From Phoronis australis (Eukaryota; Phoronida; Phoronidae), in contig NMRA01000508.1 of assembly GCA_002633005.1 (NCBI GenBank), forward strand, positions 169,834-233,833: DNA of 64,000 nucleotides, written 5' to 3'. Made by a program: the position numbers and the translations under genes. The notes under the pieces are model-generated. The model saw only the letters and a program-made list of their open reading frames with translations. It ran no database searches and was not told the DNA's origin. Position 1 is the first letter of the stretch; every line of letters begins with the position of its first letter. Shown one piece after another: positions 49,005-61,774 of this stretch.

Positions 49005-49700
49005 TACATATTAGCCCATTTTCACCTTATCTGCAATCTTTGGATTGGTAGAGTAACGATTATTTTATAACATTTTTGTTGATGTCACTGTTTCCTAATT
49101 TTTACTGAAGAATGCAATTGTATCATAGGGCATCAAAGGTCCAACTTACGTATAAAGATGTAAAAATTCAGATGAAATTTGTGCCCAAGAATTTGTCGGT
49201 GATAACAGTTAAAAAGTTACTCCGTTTGTACTATATAAACATTTCACCCTGAGCCCTGAACTCCATAGCAAGTAAGAACCAACACTAGAACAAACGAATG
49301 TAAATAAATTCCACGCATGCGCTTCGCAATCTCAGCGGCGAGAGATATTCCATGTCGAGAGTCCCGTGTAGAGACCTGGCAAACAATACGTCGTAGAAAT
49401 CGAAAGTTGAACATACGTTCGAGAGTCCGCTCACATATAATTGGTAACCTGAGATTGCAACTACTGTACGAGTATGAGTAGCAGCAGCTATGAAATGCAG
49501 TTAAATGGTAACTTATTGGTACATATAGCTTTGATGCTCAGTATTACAATATAACGTAGTGCTTTTTCGACAGAAAATACCCGCATGTGGAAAGATGCGA
49601 AGATAACTCTAGCTAGATAATGGTAAGATAATACAGGTTGGTGTTGGCTTACGAAGTAAATGGTTGCCCCATAGATTACGTTTCTTCCTTTCGTCAACAG
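49005..49700. other. Upstream region of the secreted Cys-rich gene
   Basis: No exon was recognised. Because the coding start sits only 8 bp after an acceptor, a non-coding first exon and promoter should lie in or before this stretch. Confidence 0.4.
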
Positions 49701-49708
49701 GTGGCAGA

Positions 49709-52340
49709 ATGAGGCTCGAATACATTCTCAGGTTTTGCGCGGTGGTGCTGGTTTGTTTATGCAGCCGATGCGCGGCGAGGTTCCTGCCCAAAAACCAACA
49801 ATTCTGGAGCACATTTGACGAGTCGTCAGGAGAGGAATCCAGTGAGTATGGTAAGGTTCCGTATTCAGTTCACCCGACACAGGAAATTAAATAATAAGGA
49901 GAAATCGTAAAACTATCAAGCACTAGGATACCTCTTCATCGTAATCCACGCTATACACGCTAAGGTGGCGTTTTGTTGTAGGAAGTACGCAGAAGTGTCG
50001 TCTTCTACTGTAATAGCACAAGAAAAATTAATCTTGAAAACGTTGGTTTGAAAGTTTCTGCTAATTTTCCAGTGTACGAAATAAAAACATAACATAGTGG
50101 AAAAGACCTCTTTCTTACAATTGTCAACAAAAGTAAGATGCCAAGCCCCTGTCTAGTTTTTGCAAGATATCACCATGCATTTCAAGCAAACCACGTCGTG
50201 ACTGTGTGACAACTCCTACGATAACATGTGGAGTTTCGTTAACCCAACGCCTAAGCGAGTTTAAACCAATCTAACTAAACGGTCCCAATTGATTCACAAA
50301 TTATCAGTGTGGTTTAGCCGCCCTGCTGAAGGAAACCTATTGGTTAATCACTGTTATAATGCAGCGATTTTAAAAATTCGAAGACGGTTTATATTTACTC
50401 ATTGATTTAAAACATAGCCATGTTGGTTGCCTGTCTTACTTATTGTATATTTTTTGACTTTGAAACTCGTACTGTACGCTAAATAGGCACCGTGGTTTAT
50501 GGCCAATCCCAGGAATAGTGACTAGATCACTTCAATCTGTGATAGCGCCATGAAGCATTTGATGTTCCGAGAAATTCGCTGGATAATCTAGGGTGAACAA
50601 TGTGCTTTCTCGTCTATTTTGTTGCTTGCAAATCCTGTTAGCGAAAAGTTGCCTAATGGCCTACTGATTTTCCACATTTTGTAAATTTTCCAAAATATGC
50701 TTCACGCTTTTGAAGGCTGACGATCTTCGACAATCTTCAAAACTTTATAACCAGTTTTAAAAAGTTTCACAGAAACTCATCTTTAGGGATAACTAATGGT
50801 CGCCTATAGGAGATCATTTTTTCGTTCCATCTAGACACAGTTAATGTTTGTTCTAAGCTAAATCTGAGATTAGTATGTCTTTGGAAAACTCAGGGAAATG
50901 AGCTATACAATTGTCAGCAAACAACGAATGAGTAAATTCTGTAATTTTACGATAATATAGTCGGTCAAAAGGTTAAACTTGATAAGCTTATCAATTAGTT
51001 CTGTGCAAAATAACTGAACGGTATATATTATATTCTCTGCTTCTAGACCCGCTTCAAAAAACCGATCTATTTTCACCTGAAGATGGCAGCATAGGTTCTC
51101 CCATTTCCCATCGAGTTGCTCGTGGACCGGCAAAGAGGTCTTCACCAGAGTCACGTTATCTACGGACTTGGTACATTCCATGTAAGTTTTTAAGTCACAG
51201 TAAGTACTTTAAGATAAATGAGAATTCATGAACACAACAGTAAAATACAAACCTTGCCACTCCTTTTCACGTAATTGGGACAAAACTGATACCGAATATG
51301 ACGTCACTATATCTGATATGAAGTTGTCTACGTGCCTTTTCGTTATTTCAGCTCAATCCAACAAATGGTTGGCCATTAGCGTCACTTAAACATTTTATAG
51401 GTATTAACTTTTATTAATGATTTTTACCAATTTGTATGCGTCGAGTGACAATTTCAAGCATTAAATGTGCAGAGTTATAACATGTCGTTAATTATGCATC
51501 CATTTATCTCTTAAGCTGGCGATATTTCTGAAATCAGAACCTTTCAATATTCCAATGTTTGTATTATTTCATGATTCGAGCATTCTATTCGACATATGTT
51601 ATTATTTTTGTAAAAACTCTTAAGAGCTGTTTTGGAAGCTCGGTGTACATGATATGAACATGCTTCTAAAGATTAAGGAATACCTTCGAAATCACCGCTC
51701 ACCTCCACGTGAACATGAGCTCTCATAAGGAAAACAGCTATTTGGCATCTATTGTTTCAAATAGCAAATATCTTCGAGTAGAATAATATCGCCTTTACAT
51801 CAAACGCAACCCAAACTTGTGATTCAAAATCAATCGGTAACTGAGTATAACCCGATTCGATTGAATCACGCACCGAATATTAAAGTCCTACGGAAATGGT
51901 ACTTTGAAACACGTTTCCAACCACTGAAGAAAACTGCCTTAAGAAAAAAGAAAGACACCAATGAATAATAATAGTCGACTGAGTCAGAAGCGAAATTCTT
52001 GACTCAATACAATACAATATTACTGGTTTCTAATTTCCAAGTAAGCTGTTATCCGTCAGTCTACTACGAGTATAAGTCATTTCCTGATATTCCATCATTA
52101 GAATTCTTAGCCGTTGTAAAATGTCAATTTAGAGCACAATTCTGTGATGAAATGTATTCGTGCAGTAACAAAGTGCCACTGAAAGAGAGCACCGTGCACG
52201 GTGCTTATGTAAGTTACCGTGGTAGTAGGTTGAAAAATATATGTACGTTTTATGCTTTTGATAATTTCTTGTGTCCGGACTGTTCCGGGAGGCTACAGCT
52301 CCAATTCACGTACTGCAACAGCGGCAAAACGTGCACATGA
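49709..52340 (+). CDS. Secreted Cys-rich preproprotein (candidate cytokine/hormone), 3 exons, 188 aa
   Basis: Exons 49709-49841, 51047-51181 and 52042-52340 join in phase 1 at both junctions (GT donors GTGAGT and GTAAGT; acceptors TTCTAG and TTCCAAG) and sum to 189 codons including TGA. The ATG follows an acceptor (TCGTCAACAG, 49700) by 8 bp. Residues 1-22 are a signal peptide (MRLEYILRFCAVVLVCLCS). Residues 36-60 are acidic. GPAKR at 71-75 is a dibasic convertase site, leaving a mature chain of about 113 residues. Cys at 92, 117, 124, 130, 157, 167, 170, 181 and 187 all lie in the last exon. IPSLEFLAVVKC followed by VPLKES is faintly like the IL-17 fold region, but this is weak. An unpaired ninth Cys would allow a dimer. 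No named family is asserted. Confidence 0.6.
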
Positions 52341-55300
52341 ATTATAAACCAACTTCAAACACCGAAAATCTGCCAAGAACTCTGGGTAATATTGCAATTG
52401 TTTTACTCGCAAATTAGCAAAAGTTGTACTCACAGCATGTATCTAGGGTCGTGAAATAGTGAAGAATTGTTCAATCAATATTAAAACTGAGTATACGGAT
52501 GGGAACAAATTAAAGTTATTTCCACTGCAGTTCCAAGGAGACGAGCAACAGTGAGGATCAGCTACTCTCAGATTGCAGACTTCATTAAGTCACTAGAAGG
52601 CAAACCAGGACTGAAAATGAATTCCCTCAAATTCGGCAGGCGGTGACGTCATTGGTTACCAAATCGACCAAGAGAAGAGTCGACGAATAGGATAAGCGGA
52701 AATTCGATAGTCGATACTCAGATGTAAATGGACGGTGTTCATCGAAAAATCATTCCATATTGACACTTTCGCGAATAGTTTAGCCGCTAGGTCGCCTACA
52801 CTGGTCTTAACCACATGCTTCGAGCGTGTGTGCGCTGACAACGGAGCCCATGGAAGGCTTAACTGAAAATTATATCGCTTACATGTAATTCAGCTGCTTG
52901 CAGTAAAAGTGTACAAGACTTTAAAACTCAATGAAATACATACGCTACAGTAGGTCACTTTGTGGCCAATGGGACACAATGCCGAAATAGAGGACTGTCA
53001 CGTGGCTTCGTATATGTAGCGCTATTTATTAATCTCTACTCTGGGTTACATTTAACGCGTACTGAAGGACATAGAAACAACTATGGAATTGTTCAGTTGT
53101 CAACTCAATTAACGGTGTACACAAACCAAGTTTCAGGTAGGAGCAGGTAAAGAATTGTGTCAGAGGCAAAAGAAGTTTTAGCCAACCGTAAACCCGTACG
53201 GCTGGTTTTCATTTTTATGTAACATTCCCCCACCAGATGGCAGGCATGTGCAATACTTTCGCTATTCCGTCAGTGTGGCCAGGCTTGCAAACATGGTTTC
53301 CCACAGGTACATCTAAAGCACTACTTCCGAGCAAGAAGGACGGTCCACAACAGACCTACTGTGATGCGTACTACCGGCATGACACAGATGACGCAGAAAG
53401 AGAACGGCTGTTTCGTTCATCTTTAAGAACGGAGTCGATATTTTAAGAACATGAATTTTAAGGATGACATTCTGTTCACTTAGTGAACTGCAACACTTGG
53501 GTTTTACGCTCAAACCCGGTTTTCTTAAGATAATATTTATCCCTTTAAACACGATTATAGAGAGTGCACTTGACCGTCTTCACCGGTTCCGCTTGGTCAA
53601 CCTGATCGGACATCGGACTGGTTTAAAAATCCGTAGGCTAAGTCACCAAGAATTAACCCATCTGGTGTCTGGTTGACCTAGTGAAACCGGCAAAGTAAGT
53701 CAAGTGCTGCCATTATTTAATAATTCCTGTGGCAAGTTGTAGAAACAACCTCATGTATATCGTCACCGTCACACGGGAAACATAGAAGTGCAAAGTTGGA
53801 TGTGTGCTAGCTATATCAACTATTACGTTCGTTCATATTATGCATCTTTCTTTAACCTTTTTCTGTGTGGCCAATTAGATTGAAATGTCAGTTGAATTTT
53901 TAATATCCCAGCACTGAACTACACAGCCTATTAGTGATCGTTTTCATGTTTACTGCAGTCTAGCTTTTGTGTTCACGTGCTACACATCTACCAATGACTG
54001 AAATATGCCTAATGTAGGAAGTTATAAAACACAGATTCCACCCATAACTGCTAAATGGCGTGCATTAGGATGTTTGACATCTGCACAATGAAGCCAGCGG
54101 TTAAACTNCAGTGCTGCGCCGCCCATGGTAGTGCTTGTAGTCGAACTGTACTAAATGAAACCGATACGATTTTAATTTTTTTAATCTTAAAAGGCGTTAC
54201 TATGACGAGGTACCAGATCGGGCCTCAAAGGTTCTGTTATTGACTACGAATTTTCACGTATCGACGTCTTCTCATTATCATGCAATTCAAAAAATTTTGG
54301 TGCGACTCTGGCGGTCAGTATATTTCCTAAGTTAATTCGAGGCAAAGTAGTTAGTTGGCTACAGTACCGGACTTTGCGCCGGCAATAGTCGATCTCAAAT
54401 TTTGGGCACGTCATATCCGACCATTATCCTTTACGTCGCTGCCGAGCAGTGCCGGGGTATTGTAGACGAATATACCGAGCAGGAATACATGTGATTTGGT
54501 TAATTCATGTCTCTGAACGGTCGGAATACAATGAAGAACGATATGCGATAACTTATTGTCTGAACATTAATCGGGATGATGTATTAATTTAATGCTAAAA
54601 TTTTCTATAGTAGATAATTTAATGAGTGAAATTCAAACATGTGTGTTTAGGTGGTTCAGTTGCTACATGCATTTGCCTATGTTGAAACATTCCATTTGAA
54701 TTACTGTGCGTGAAAATTTAATTTGCTACAATCAATAAAAACCTTTTTCAAGGAAATGCTTGATAATTTGTGTTGTACATGGAGTAAAGACAGGGGTTCT
54801 TCAAATTGTCAAACGTGCGTAGGGTATTGGCCACAGGGGAGGTTTAACGCTCGTCTATAGGCGCAGAGACAACGTTATGTTCAGCAACTTCTGTATCCAA
54901 TGAGTTACTTTAATAACTGTAACAAAAGATCCTACTACTTGCTCAATAGTCGAGCGTTGACCAGCAATGCACTGAACCCCAAGTTACAGCCTGGAGCGGC
55001 TTGCACAGAACGACAGCGACACCTATACAATGTATGCTACCCATATCTGTCAGAAGACACATACACTGTACAATATAAGCAACGCCATTAGATCACTTTT
55101 CTCAACTGAACTACAATAGGATGCACCCGGATAGACATCTCCTGGACGTAAGAAAACGCCTAGTCACATTGGCTTCATTTCAGAACTGTCGGGTTGATCT
55201 AGAACTCATGTCGCAAACTATTACATGTACATCCACGAATACTTTTCAAGTTTATCCAACTTACTGCCGTAGGAGTTGCAGCCCATAGCAAAACAGTAAA

Positions 55301-58300
55301 ACGTCACTGTCATTGGAATGTCGAATGCAGTTTATGCAACTTCATTATTTCATCGCAGTCGGGCGATTCGCCGTTTCGATCTCGTGATCATGGTGCGCTT
55401 TAACCACAGAAACTCGAATTCTGTTCTCCATTTCGTTATTCAGTCCGTTGATCTACTAACTTTAACGCTAACTCTCAGTCTTCGGACCTAGTTCGACTGG
55501 ATGCACTGAAACCCAATTTGGAAAATTAAAACGATGTTTTGGTGATCATTAGCTTAATTTCGCACAGTAGTTGAAATTGCGAACTACTGTTGATATACAT
55601 GTACAGGTTATGTTGACCAAAAACAAATTTTCACCGAAAAATTAAGCAAAAATCTTGAGAATTGAAGATTCATGACGTTTTCGGTTTTCCTAAGGCTCTG
55701 CAAATTGATTTAATTCAAACTTAGGTACACAAGTTCTCGAAAACGGCTCGATGGATTTCACTTAAACTTTTACAGTTTCAAGTGATATTTATTCATATAT
55801 ATATATCAAAAACGCTCCTACGACTTTCGTTTCAAACGCGTAGTTCACATACGGTAAAACAGGCGAATACGACTATTTTTTACAAAAATACTTCACGTTT
55901 GGAGATAAAATTGGCATAGAAAGCAAACGAAATGAGTTAACGAAAATTCCTAACAACGTTCCTTTTTGAGGTAAATTGTGAAGTTTTCACTTAAAAAGAG
56001 TTTCATTAAAATCGCCCAAGGATTGGTTGAAAGAACCTTTCTCAAAAATGAAATATTGACCTAAAATCTACTAACGCGATAGTAATAATAACACAAAAAT
56101 ATATAACATGTTTTATTCATCAACGATTTTTTTTCAGACAAAGCCCGAGTAAGAATGAAAGTCATCAAAAACGATGATACCATTTAGATTTCTTTAACCG
56201 CTTCAAACATAAACATTCTTCAAAAGAAAGAAAACACCAAAACAGATACAATTTTAAGACAGCAGCAAATATGCGTTTGTGTTTTTGTTTTCTTAAGATG
56301 GATATTTCAAAGACAGTAAGGGAATTTCAGCGTCATGAAATTTGCCAAGGCATCAAAAACGAAACTTTTAATTAGTCAACTTAAAAGCAATTTTATAAGC
56401 AGGTTATCTCAATGTATTGGTCTGTAAGTGGGTATTATTCATTTACTTCCTCCATATTAAGCTTACATGTAATTCCGATCAACATTGAATTATGGCAGGA
56501 CTTCATACTAACCAACAAGATCTTACGGGAGAATAAACCCAAGCAACAAGGACAAACCCAAATACTCGATCTGTTGAATGTATTGAATACGGGAGCTTGT
56601 CACAGTACAAAGATGTGGCATTGAAGAACTCAATTATACACAGGTTGGCGTTCCAGTTTTAATGGTAGGAATATTACAGCAAATCCCAACATCATGGCGA
56701 ACTTATTTTCAGTGAACCATTACGTCTGTCGTCGAGAATCAAATAGACGTCTATTGCGGGTTGACTCGACGGTACCCGTTGATTTGCGCACAAGGCCAAA
56801 TCACGACAGAAGAGCATAAGTTTACAAACTAAGGGGCGTCGCAACAATGCAAGAGCTGCAGTGGCAGCCGCTCTTGTAAACAGGTGCCAAGCCTAATACC
56901 AAATTGATAGCAACTGGGCTCTAGGCTATACGATTTGTTGAACATAAACATCTGATCAACGTACATAGAGATGTTTGCAATGTGCCGCTGTGATTATTAA
57001 CATTTTGTTAGGAACTGCACTGTTATTAATATGCATTCAACGAAACGTTAACCATGTCAAAGAAGCGCCATCGTAAATAGCTGCACGCCCATTTAATCTA
57101 CACCAAGACAGCCCAATGCATGCACAAAACAATTCACCAGCAACACAATGAAATGTTTTGGTTTACAAAAATGTAGTCACGTTTTCTAAGCAAAATAATA
57201 TATTGTGGGCCCGGCCTTGCTAATGCTCAGTTGATGCTAGGGCAACAATAAAAACCACGAACGTTCACTTTCTTTCCGGATTGACGTCTGTGCCCAACCA
57301 CATAAAAAATCGTGTGCACCCAACCAGCAGTTGGGACGAATTTCACAGATATTCTGCCATATAAGTAGACGCTCTCACACGTTTACACTGAACCCAAGTA
57401 AAAAATGCTCCTTCGATCGTTCTCGCGCTATTGGTCTCGTGCGCTCTCACGTTCACTTTTGGTGTTTCAGTGCATGCGCATTGTGAAGATCTAATTCTAA
57501 TCCTTTGTTGTTGCTTAGCGAATAGTAGCCGGGAAAAGAAATCAAAAGACAAGAACGTCTTGTCTTGCGGTGCTGGAAAATCCAAAAAGCAAAAGGGAAC
57601 GTTTATAAGGATACTCCAGCGGCCAACATGCACCACATACAGTACACAGCTTCCGGTTCTATTCGCAATTTAAACGATCGAGTTTTTCGCTCCTAAAAAA
57701 ATCCGGGTACAGAAGTTGCGCTTTTCCCAGAGTACAGTTGGACCTGCAATCCAATGCACACAGAACAAAAAGCATATTACTAAAAAATAGTCATATTTAT
57801 TCAAATTGCAACATTAAATTGACAAGCGTGCACACATTTGCATAGCAATTGTAATCAAGACATCACTCCGTCACAGAATACACATCGCCAAGACAACATC
57901 TCTTGTAACCATGGGGACCCTGGAAGAAACAAGAAGAGGTCCCTGCTGAATGAATTAAAGACAAATCATTGCGTGGAGAAAACAATTTCATAGAGTTATA
58001 AACTGGTTAAACTTTAACCGTTAAAGTAGACTTATGCATCACTGTGCCACGGGAGAATCATTGGACAGCACCCAACGGAAATGCACTGTGTTATACCTTC
58101 AAAACCTTTTAGTTTCAAAGATCAAGACTTACTGCAGCCAGGCCCCAATCTCACAAGCTACGGTTCGAGTTTGGAAGAATACCGCCCTTGTAAAACTGTT
58201 TAAACATGCCTACCTCCGGAAGTGTACAACGCCCTCGAGTGGCAGTTCATACAGTACTTGTCTTTAGTTCCATAACACAGACTAAGTGACTGACAGCAGC

Positions 58301-58382
58301 GATCTGGAAATTAGTGGTAAATTTCAGTTGCCGCATACAACTGCCAGTTTGACGACTAAAGCGATTGCTGGGAGCTAGAATG
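52341..58382. other. Long intergenic stretch, no gene recognised
   Basis: A short frame at 53237-53446 (MAGMCNTFAIPS...) follows an acceptor-like CCCCCACCAG, but has no donor or domain. A TCACTAGAAGGC and CGGTGACGTCATTGG segment at 52589-52655 resembles a lone 142-bp monomer. An N is at 54108, and a short TA run at 55796-55808. Nothing else was recognised. Confidence 0.35.
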
Positions 58383-58605
58383 TACCGTAAACGTTCGGGT
58401 TAACACCCATGTTTACTTAACCGCCCATCCCCTACTTTAGATGGATTTTTTTATTTAACCGCCCACTGCTCGGTTAACCGCCCACCAGCGATTTCTTAAA
58501 ATTTCACGGTTAAGCGCCCATGTCTGGTAATCCGATCTCATGACCCCCGATTTTTTGGGTTCGCCAATTCAACCGCCCAGGGCGTTAACCCTAACGTTTA
58601 CGGTA
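58383..58605. mobile_element. MITE with TACCGTAAACGTT terminal repeats
   Basis: The left end TACCGTAAACGTTCGGGTTA is matched by the reverse complement of the right end, TACCGTAAACGTTAGGGTTA (19 of 20). The 223-bp interior contains repeated AACCGCCCA words (near 58420, 58457, 58475, 58511 as AAGCGCCCA, and 58571). No ORF. A TA target site is possible, as in mariner-like elements. Confidence 0.8.
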
Positions 58606-58881
58606 AATCAAGAAGCTATGTGTTTCTTATAGATACTTTTAGACGACCACCTAGTGGTGATCAGACACACAGGGTTTGCTTTGTGCATCACACCGCCAGT
58701 GCATGGTCTTTTCCGCCATAATGACGTCACTGCAAAAATACCGAACAGAGAAAAAAAGGCAAAAAAGCATTTACATTGAATAAGTGCCTGAAAAGAACAC
58801 CATACAAGGATTCTTGAGGAAACCCAAGTCAAGAAGCCTGGCAGTTCATTGCCCTTAGCAAATTGCATGTATGGCATTGCT

Positions 58882-59206
58882 CAGCGGCGGATCCAGGATT
58901 TTGAGTTGGGGGGCTAGCCAAGGGCACAAGAATCACCAGAATTTCGGCAGATGCGCGCGCCCAGCCTAAAATGTAAGGATGCCGGAGGTCTCGAATTTTT
59001 GGGTTTGCGGACCTTTTGACTAAAAAAAACGTAAACGGGGTTTGTTCAGGACCTATGCATCTATGCATTGTTTATTCACCCCCTCCGAGCCCCCCTGGTT
59101 GCGCGCATTTGTTAGTCAGCAATTCGCACCCGAACTGCCAAATGGTATCTGGTAGAATTTTAGGGGGGCCATGGCCCCCTAGGCCACCCCCCTAAATCAG
59201 CCACTG
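58882..59206. mobile_element. CAGTGGCGGATCC-family element interrupted by another MITE
   Basis: Starts CAGCGGCGGATCCAGGATTT and ends AAATCAGCCACTG, with internal GAACTGCCAAATGG and GGGGGGCCATGGCCCCC shared with 60982-61145. TTGCT occurs directly before (58877-58881) and after (59207-59211), a probable 5-bp target duplication. The insert at 58951-59108 is a separate element. Confidence 0.75.
58951..59108 (-). mobile_element. MITE family CATGCGCGCACCCAG, copy d (nested, shortened)
   Basis: Begins ATGCGCGCGCCCAGCC and ends CCCTGGTTGCGCGCAT. The interior keeps GACCTTTTGACTAAAAAAAA and CTCCGAGCCCC but lacks about 90 bp compared with copy b. It lies wholly inside the 58882-59206 element. Confidence 0.75.
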
Positions 59207-60981
59207 TTGCTGTGTTCAAAAATAATACTCAAAACAAATTATAGTTACCAAAGTACAACGTGTTGCATTTCAAGTAGGTTTTACAATTGTTTTCATATAA
59301 AGTTTGAAGGGTTCAAAATATTCCAACCTTACCAAAAACGCCTCCAAGAAGGTACGGTAAAAATCTCCAGTTCGGCAGTCTCTAAAATTTGGAAAATTGA
59401 AATTTTAGCAGAAATTCTGATGATTGGAACAAGGGCGACTTTTGCGTTCACCACCACCTTTTTCAAATTTCAGAGTTCAAAAAATTTTTCGTAAAGCTAG
59501 TTGCCAATGGGAAGTTGAATCAGCGCTCCCAAACGACAACTCCGTTCGAGTAGCTAAGTCTGGAACATAAAATAGGAGAAAACACTCCTAGGAAATATAC
59601 AAGCGTTTTTTCTAGGTCTGACCTACATAATCGTCATCAAGTCGTTATAAAAGATGAAAGAAATATAACTCTAAATGCCACCCCCATTTCTTGGCAGTCC
59701 AAATTTTGCAACACGAATGACTGAAAAACATCCTGTCGAAAAAAATCCACGAAGCGGTACCGTAGTCAGTCAAATGACATGTTGAATGATGCGAGGGATC
59801 AACACAATGCAAGTTTCAAAACAAAAAATTCCCGTAACTTCATGCTGTCTTCGTATTAAATAACTAACTTTGTGTGAAATAAAAACCTCCTAATATTTTG
59901 ACTAGATGTGAATTTCTATTACAGAGTGATTCGAGTTTGCTCCCTTGGCACTAAACACGTGACCCCGTCGTGCATGTCGCCAGTTACTGCTACAACAGAG
60001 GTGTAAAACACAGCCAGGATTTGGCTTTTAAACATCGAGAAAAGACAACTATTTTGGAAAACAAACTTGCCGTTGCCTAAAATGATAGTTTTTGACTTTT
60101 TACAGAATGCGTAGGTGTCAATTTCAGCTGAACACAATTAAAATTAAGGCTGCTCTTAATCCACTACAAAAGTCCATAACAGAATACAATGCCCGGGGAC
60201 CACAGCAATCTGCGCCATCACTGAGAATTAATCCGGTTTCCGCATTTGAAATCGCTCTTACAGTTTAAAAATCAATTATCAGAATCAAATCACAGATGGG
60301 CGCTAGGCTGAGCTGTAGGTGCATACCACAATCCCCTTTAAGCTCCAGTGAATGTAACAAAACTTAACAGAACACAACATAAGCTATATAGGAGCTGGAG
60401 TTGCCTTCTCAGCTCTTACGTGACCAAGGCTCGACTTCAACTGCTGTTTGAGGGGACATCCACGTAGCATTTTCGCTTGAAAAGTTATGTTCCTTGCTCT
60501 CCAAAGAGGTCCTTTCCACCCACATGTTACGATGATCACGTCATCTGATTGACAGGTCCCTCGACGGCACTGCCGCCTCTCGGCGTGACTGGCATAGCCA
60601 ACTGGACACTCATTATTTAAAAACAGTGCTCAAGACTTTTTTGGAAATGCGATTTTCCTGTTCTCTGCAGTCAGATGAAACCAGAACTCCCACAAATATA
60701 ATGATGTTTTGATGTCAAATAACATTAACCATTACTTACATGTGCAAAAGATCTCAATTGGTAAAATAAAAAGTAGCAGGGGATTTACAAACGCAAAGAA
60801 TCACCATGGGGCTCTTTCCAGATCGTTTTACCACGCCTCTGACATACACGCGGACATGATAAATGGTGGCATAATTTTTCCAACTTTGGTCCTAAAAGAT
60901 CCACTAAAAGTATTGAAGTTCACCACTAGAGTGAGCTCATGCATGTCACTAGCAGTCATGAGCCCAAAAGGTGGCACTGCT
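59207..60981. other. Intergenic, nothing recognised
   Basis: No exon with splice support and no classifiable repeat were found. Confidence 0.4.
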
Positions 60982-61145
60982 CAGTGGCGGAATAAGACGG
61001 GGGCCAAGGGGGCCATGGCCCCCTAAAATTATGATCCCAGATTCCATTTGGCAGTTCGGGGGTGCGAAAGTCTGACAGGTAAAATCTTGGCTAATACTCT
61101 GCCCTGCCCCCCCCCCCCTAACTCAAAATCCTGGATCCGCCCCTG
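60982..61145. mobile_element. CAGTGGCGGATCC-family MITE, intact 164 bp
   Basis: Starts CAGTGGCGGAATAAG and ends ATCCTGGATCCGCCCCTG. Internally it has GGCCATGGCCCCCTAAAATT, CCATTTGGCAGTTCGGGGGT and a long C run. CTGCT flanks both sides (60977-60981 and 61146-61150), again a 5-bp duplication. Confidence 0.75.
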
Positions 61146-61774
61146 CTGCTCACCACTGAATGAAGGGACTGAGATCAGCAACACACTCAGATGTCAAAAA
61201 AGCCCCACCACAGTTTTCCATAGACTAGAACCCACCAGGCTCATTCGGCAAACACACATTGGACTGGGCGCAAAAGCACATATTAGACAAATGTACACAG
61301 TGCTCGCCAACAGGGCCAGTTACTTGAATATGAGACCACATCTACATGGGTCTGTATATAGAAGTTTACTGGCCCGGCCCAAATTCACTAGCCCTGGGCC
61401 ACCCTGTATTTCGAACGCTGACTGTACACCTCATTTTAAAATAAACAATTACTTACATGTAAAAGTAATTGTTTATTATGAAATTCTTTAGTTAAGTGCT
61501 GGATTTTATTATTTACTAAATTCAACATCACTTTGACGGTTGTTTCTATTACCACAATATCAGATAAATTTGATAACAGCCCACAGAGTTAAAACTTCAG
61601 GAACTACGAAACGCTTCAAGTCTTCCTAATTCTGTAGTGAAATGTTTGGGATTAAAAAGTGCAGCAACTGTAATCATGAATATCATAACCATCAAACACC
61701 AATAATTTTTTACTGCAAGTGTTTGTAATAATATTATTACTGCTACTGTTACTGTTATTATTACAATTACTTAC
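61146..61774. other. Downstream part of the right-edge gene region, no exon recognised
   Basis: Further exons of the minus-strand gene are expected here or beyond, because the last exon seen (61955-61775) ends at a good GTAAGT donor. None could be identified. An AATAAT/ACT-type simple repeat lies at 61725-61768. Confidence 0.4.

Noticed and set aside
53237-53446. Possible exon after an acceptor-like CCCCCACCAG
   Set aside because: No donor, no matching neighbouring exon and no recognisable domain.
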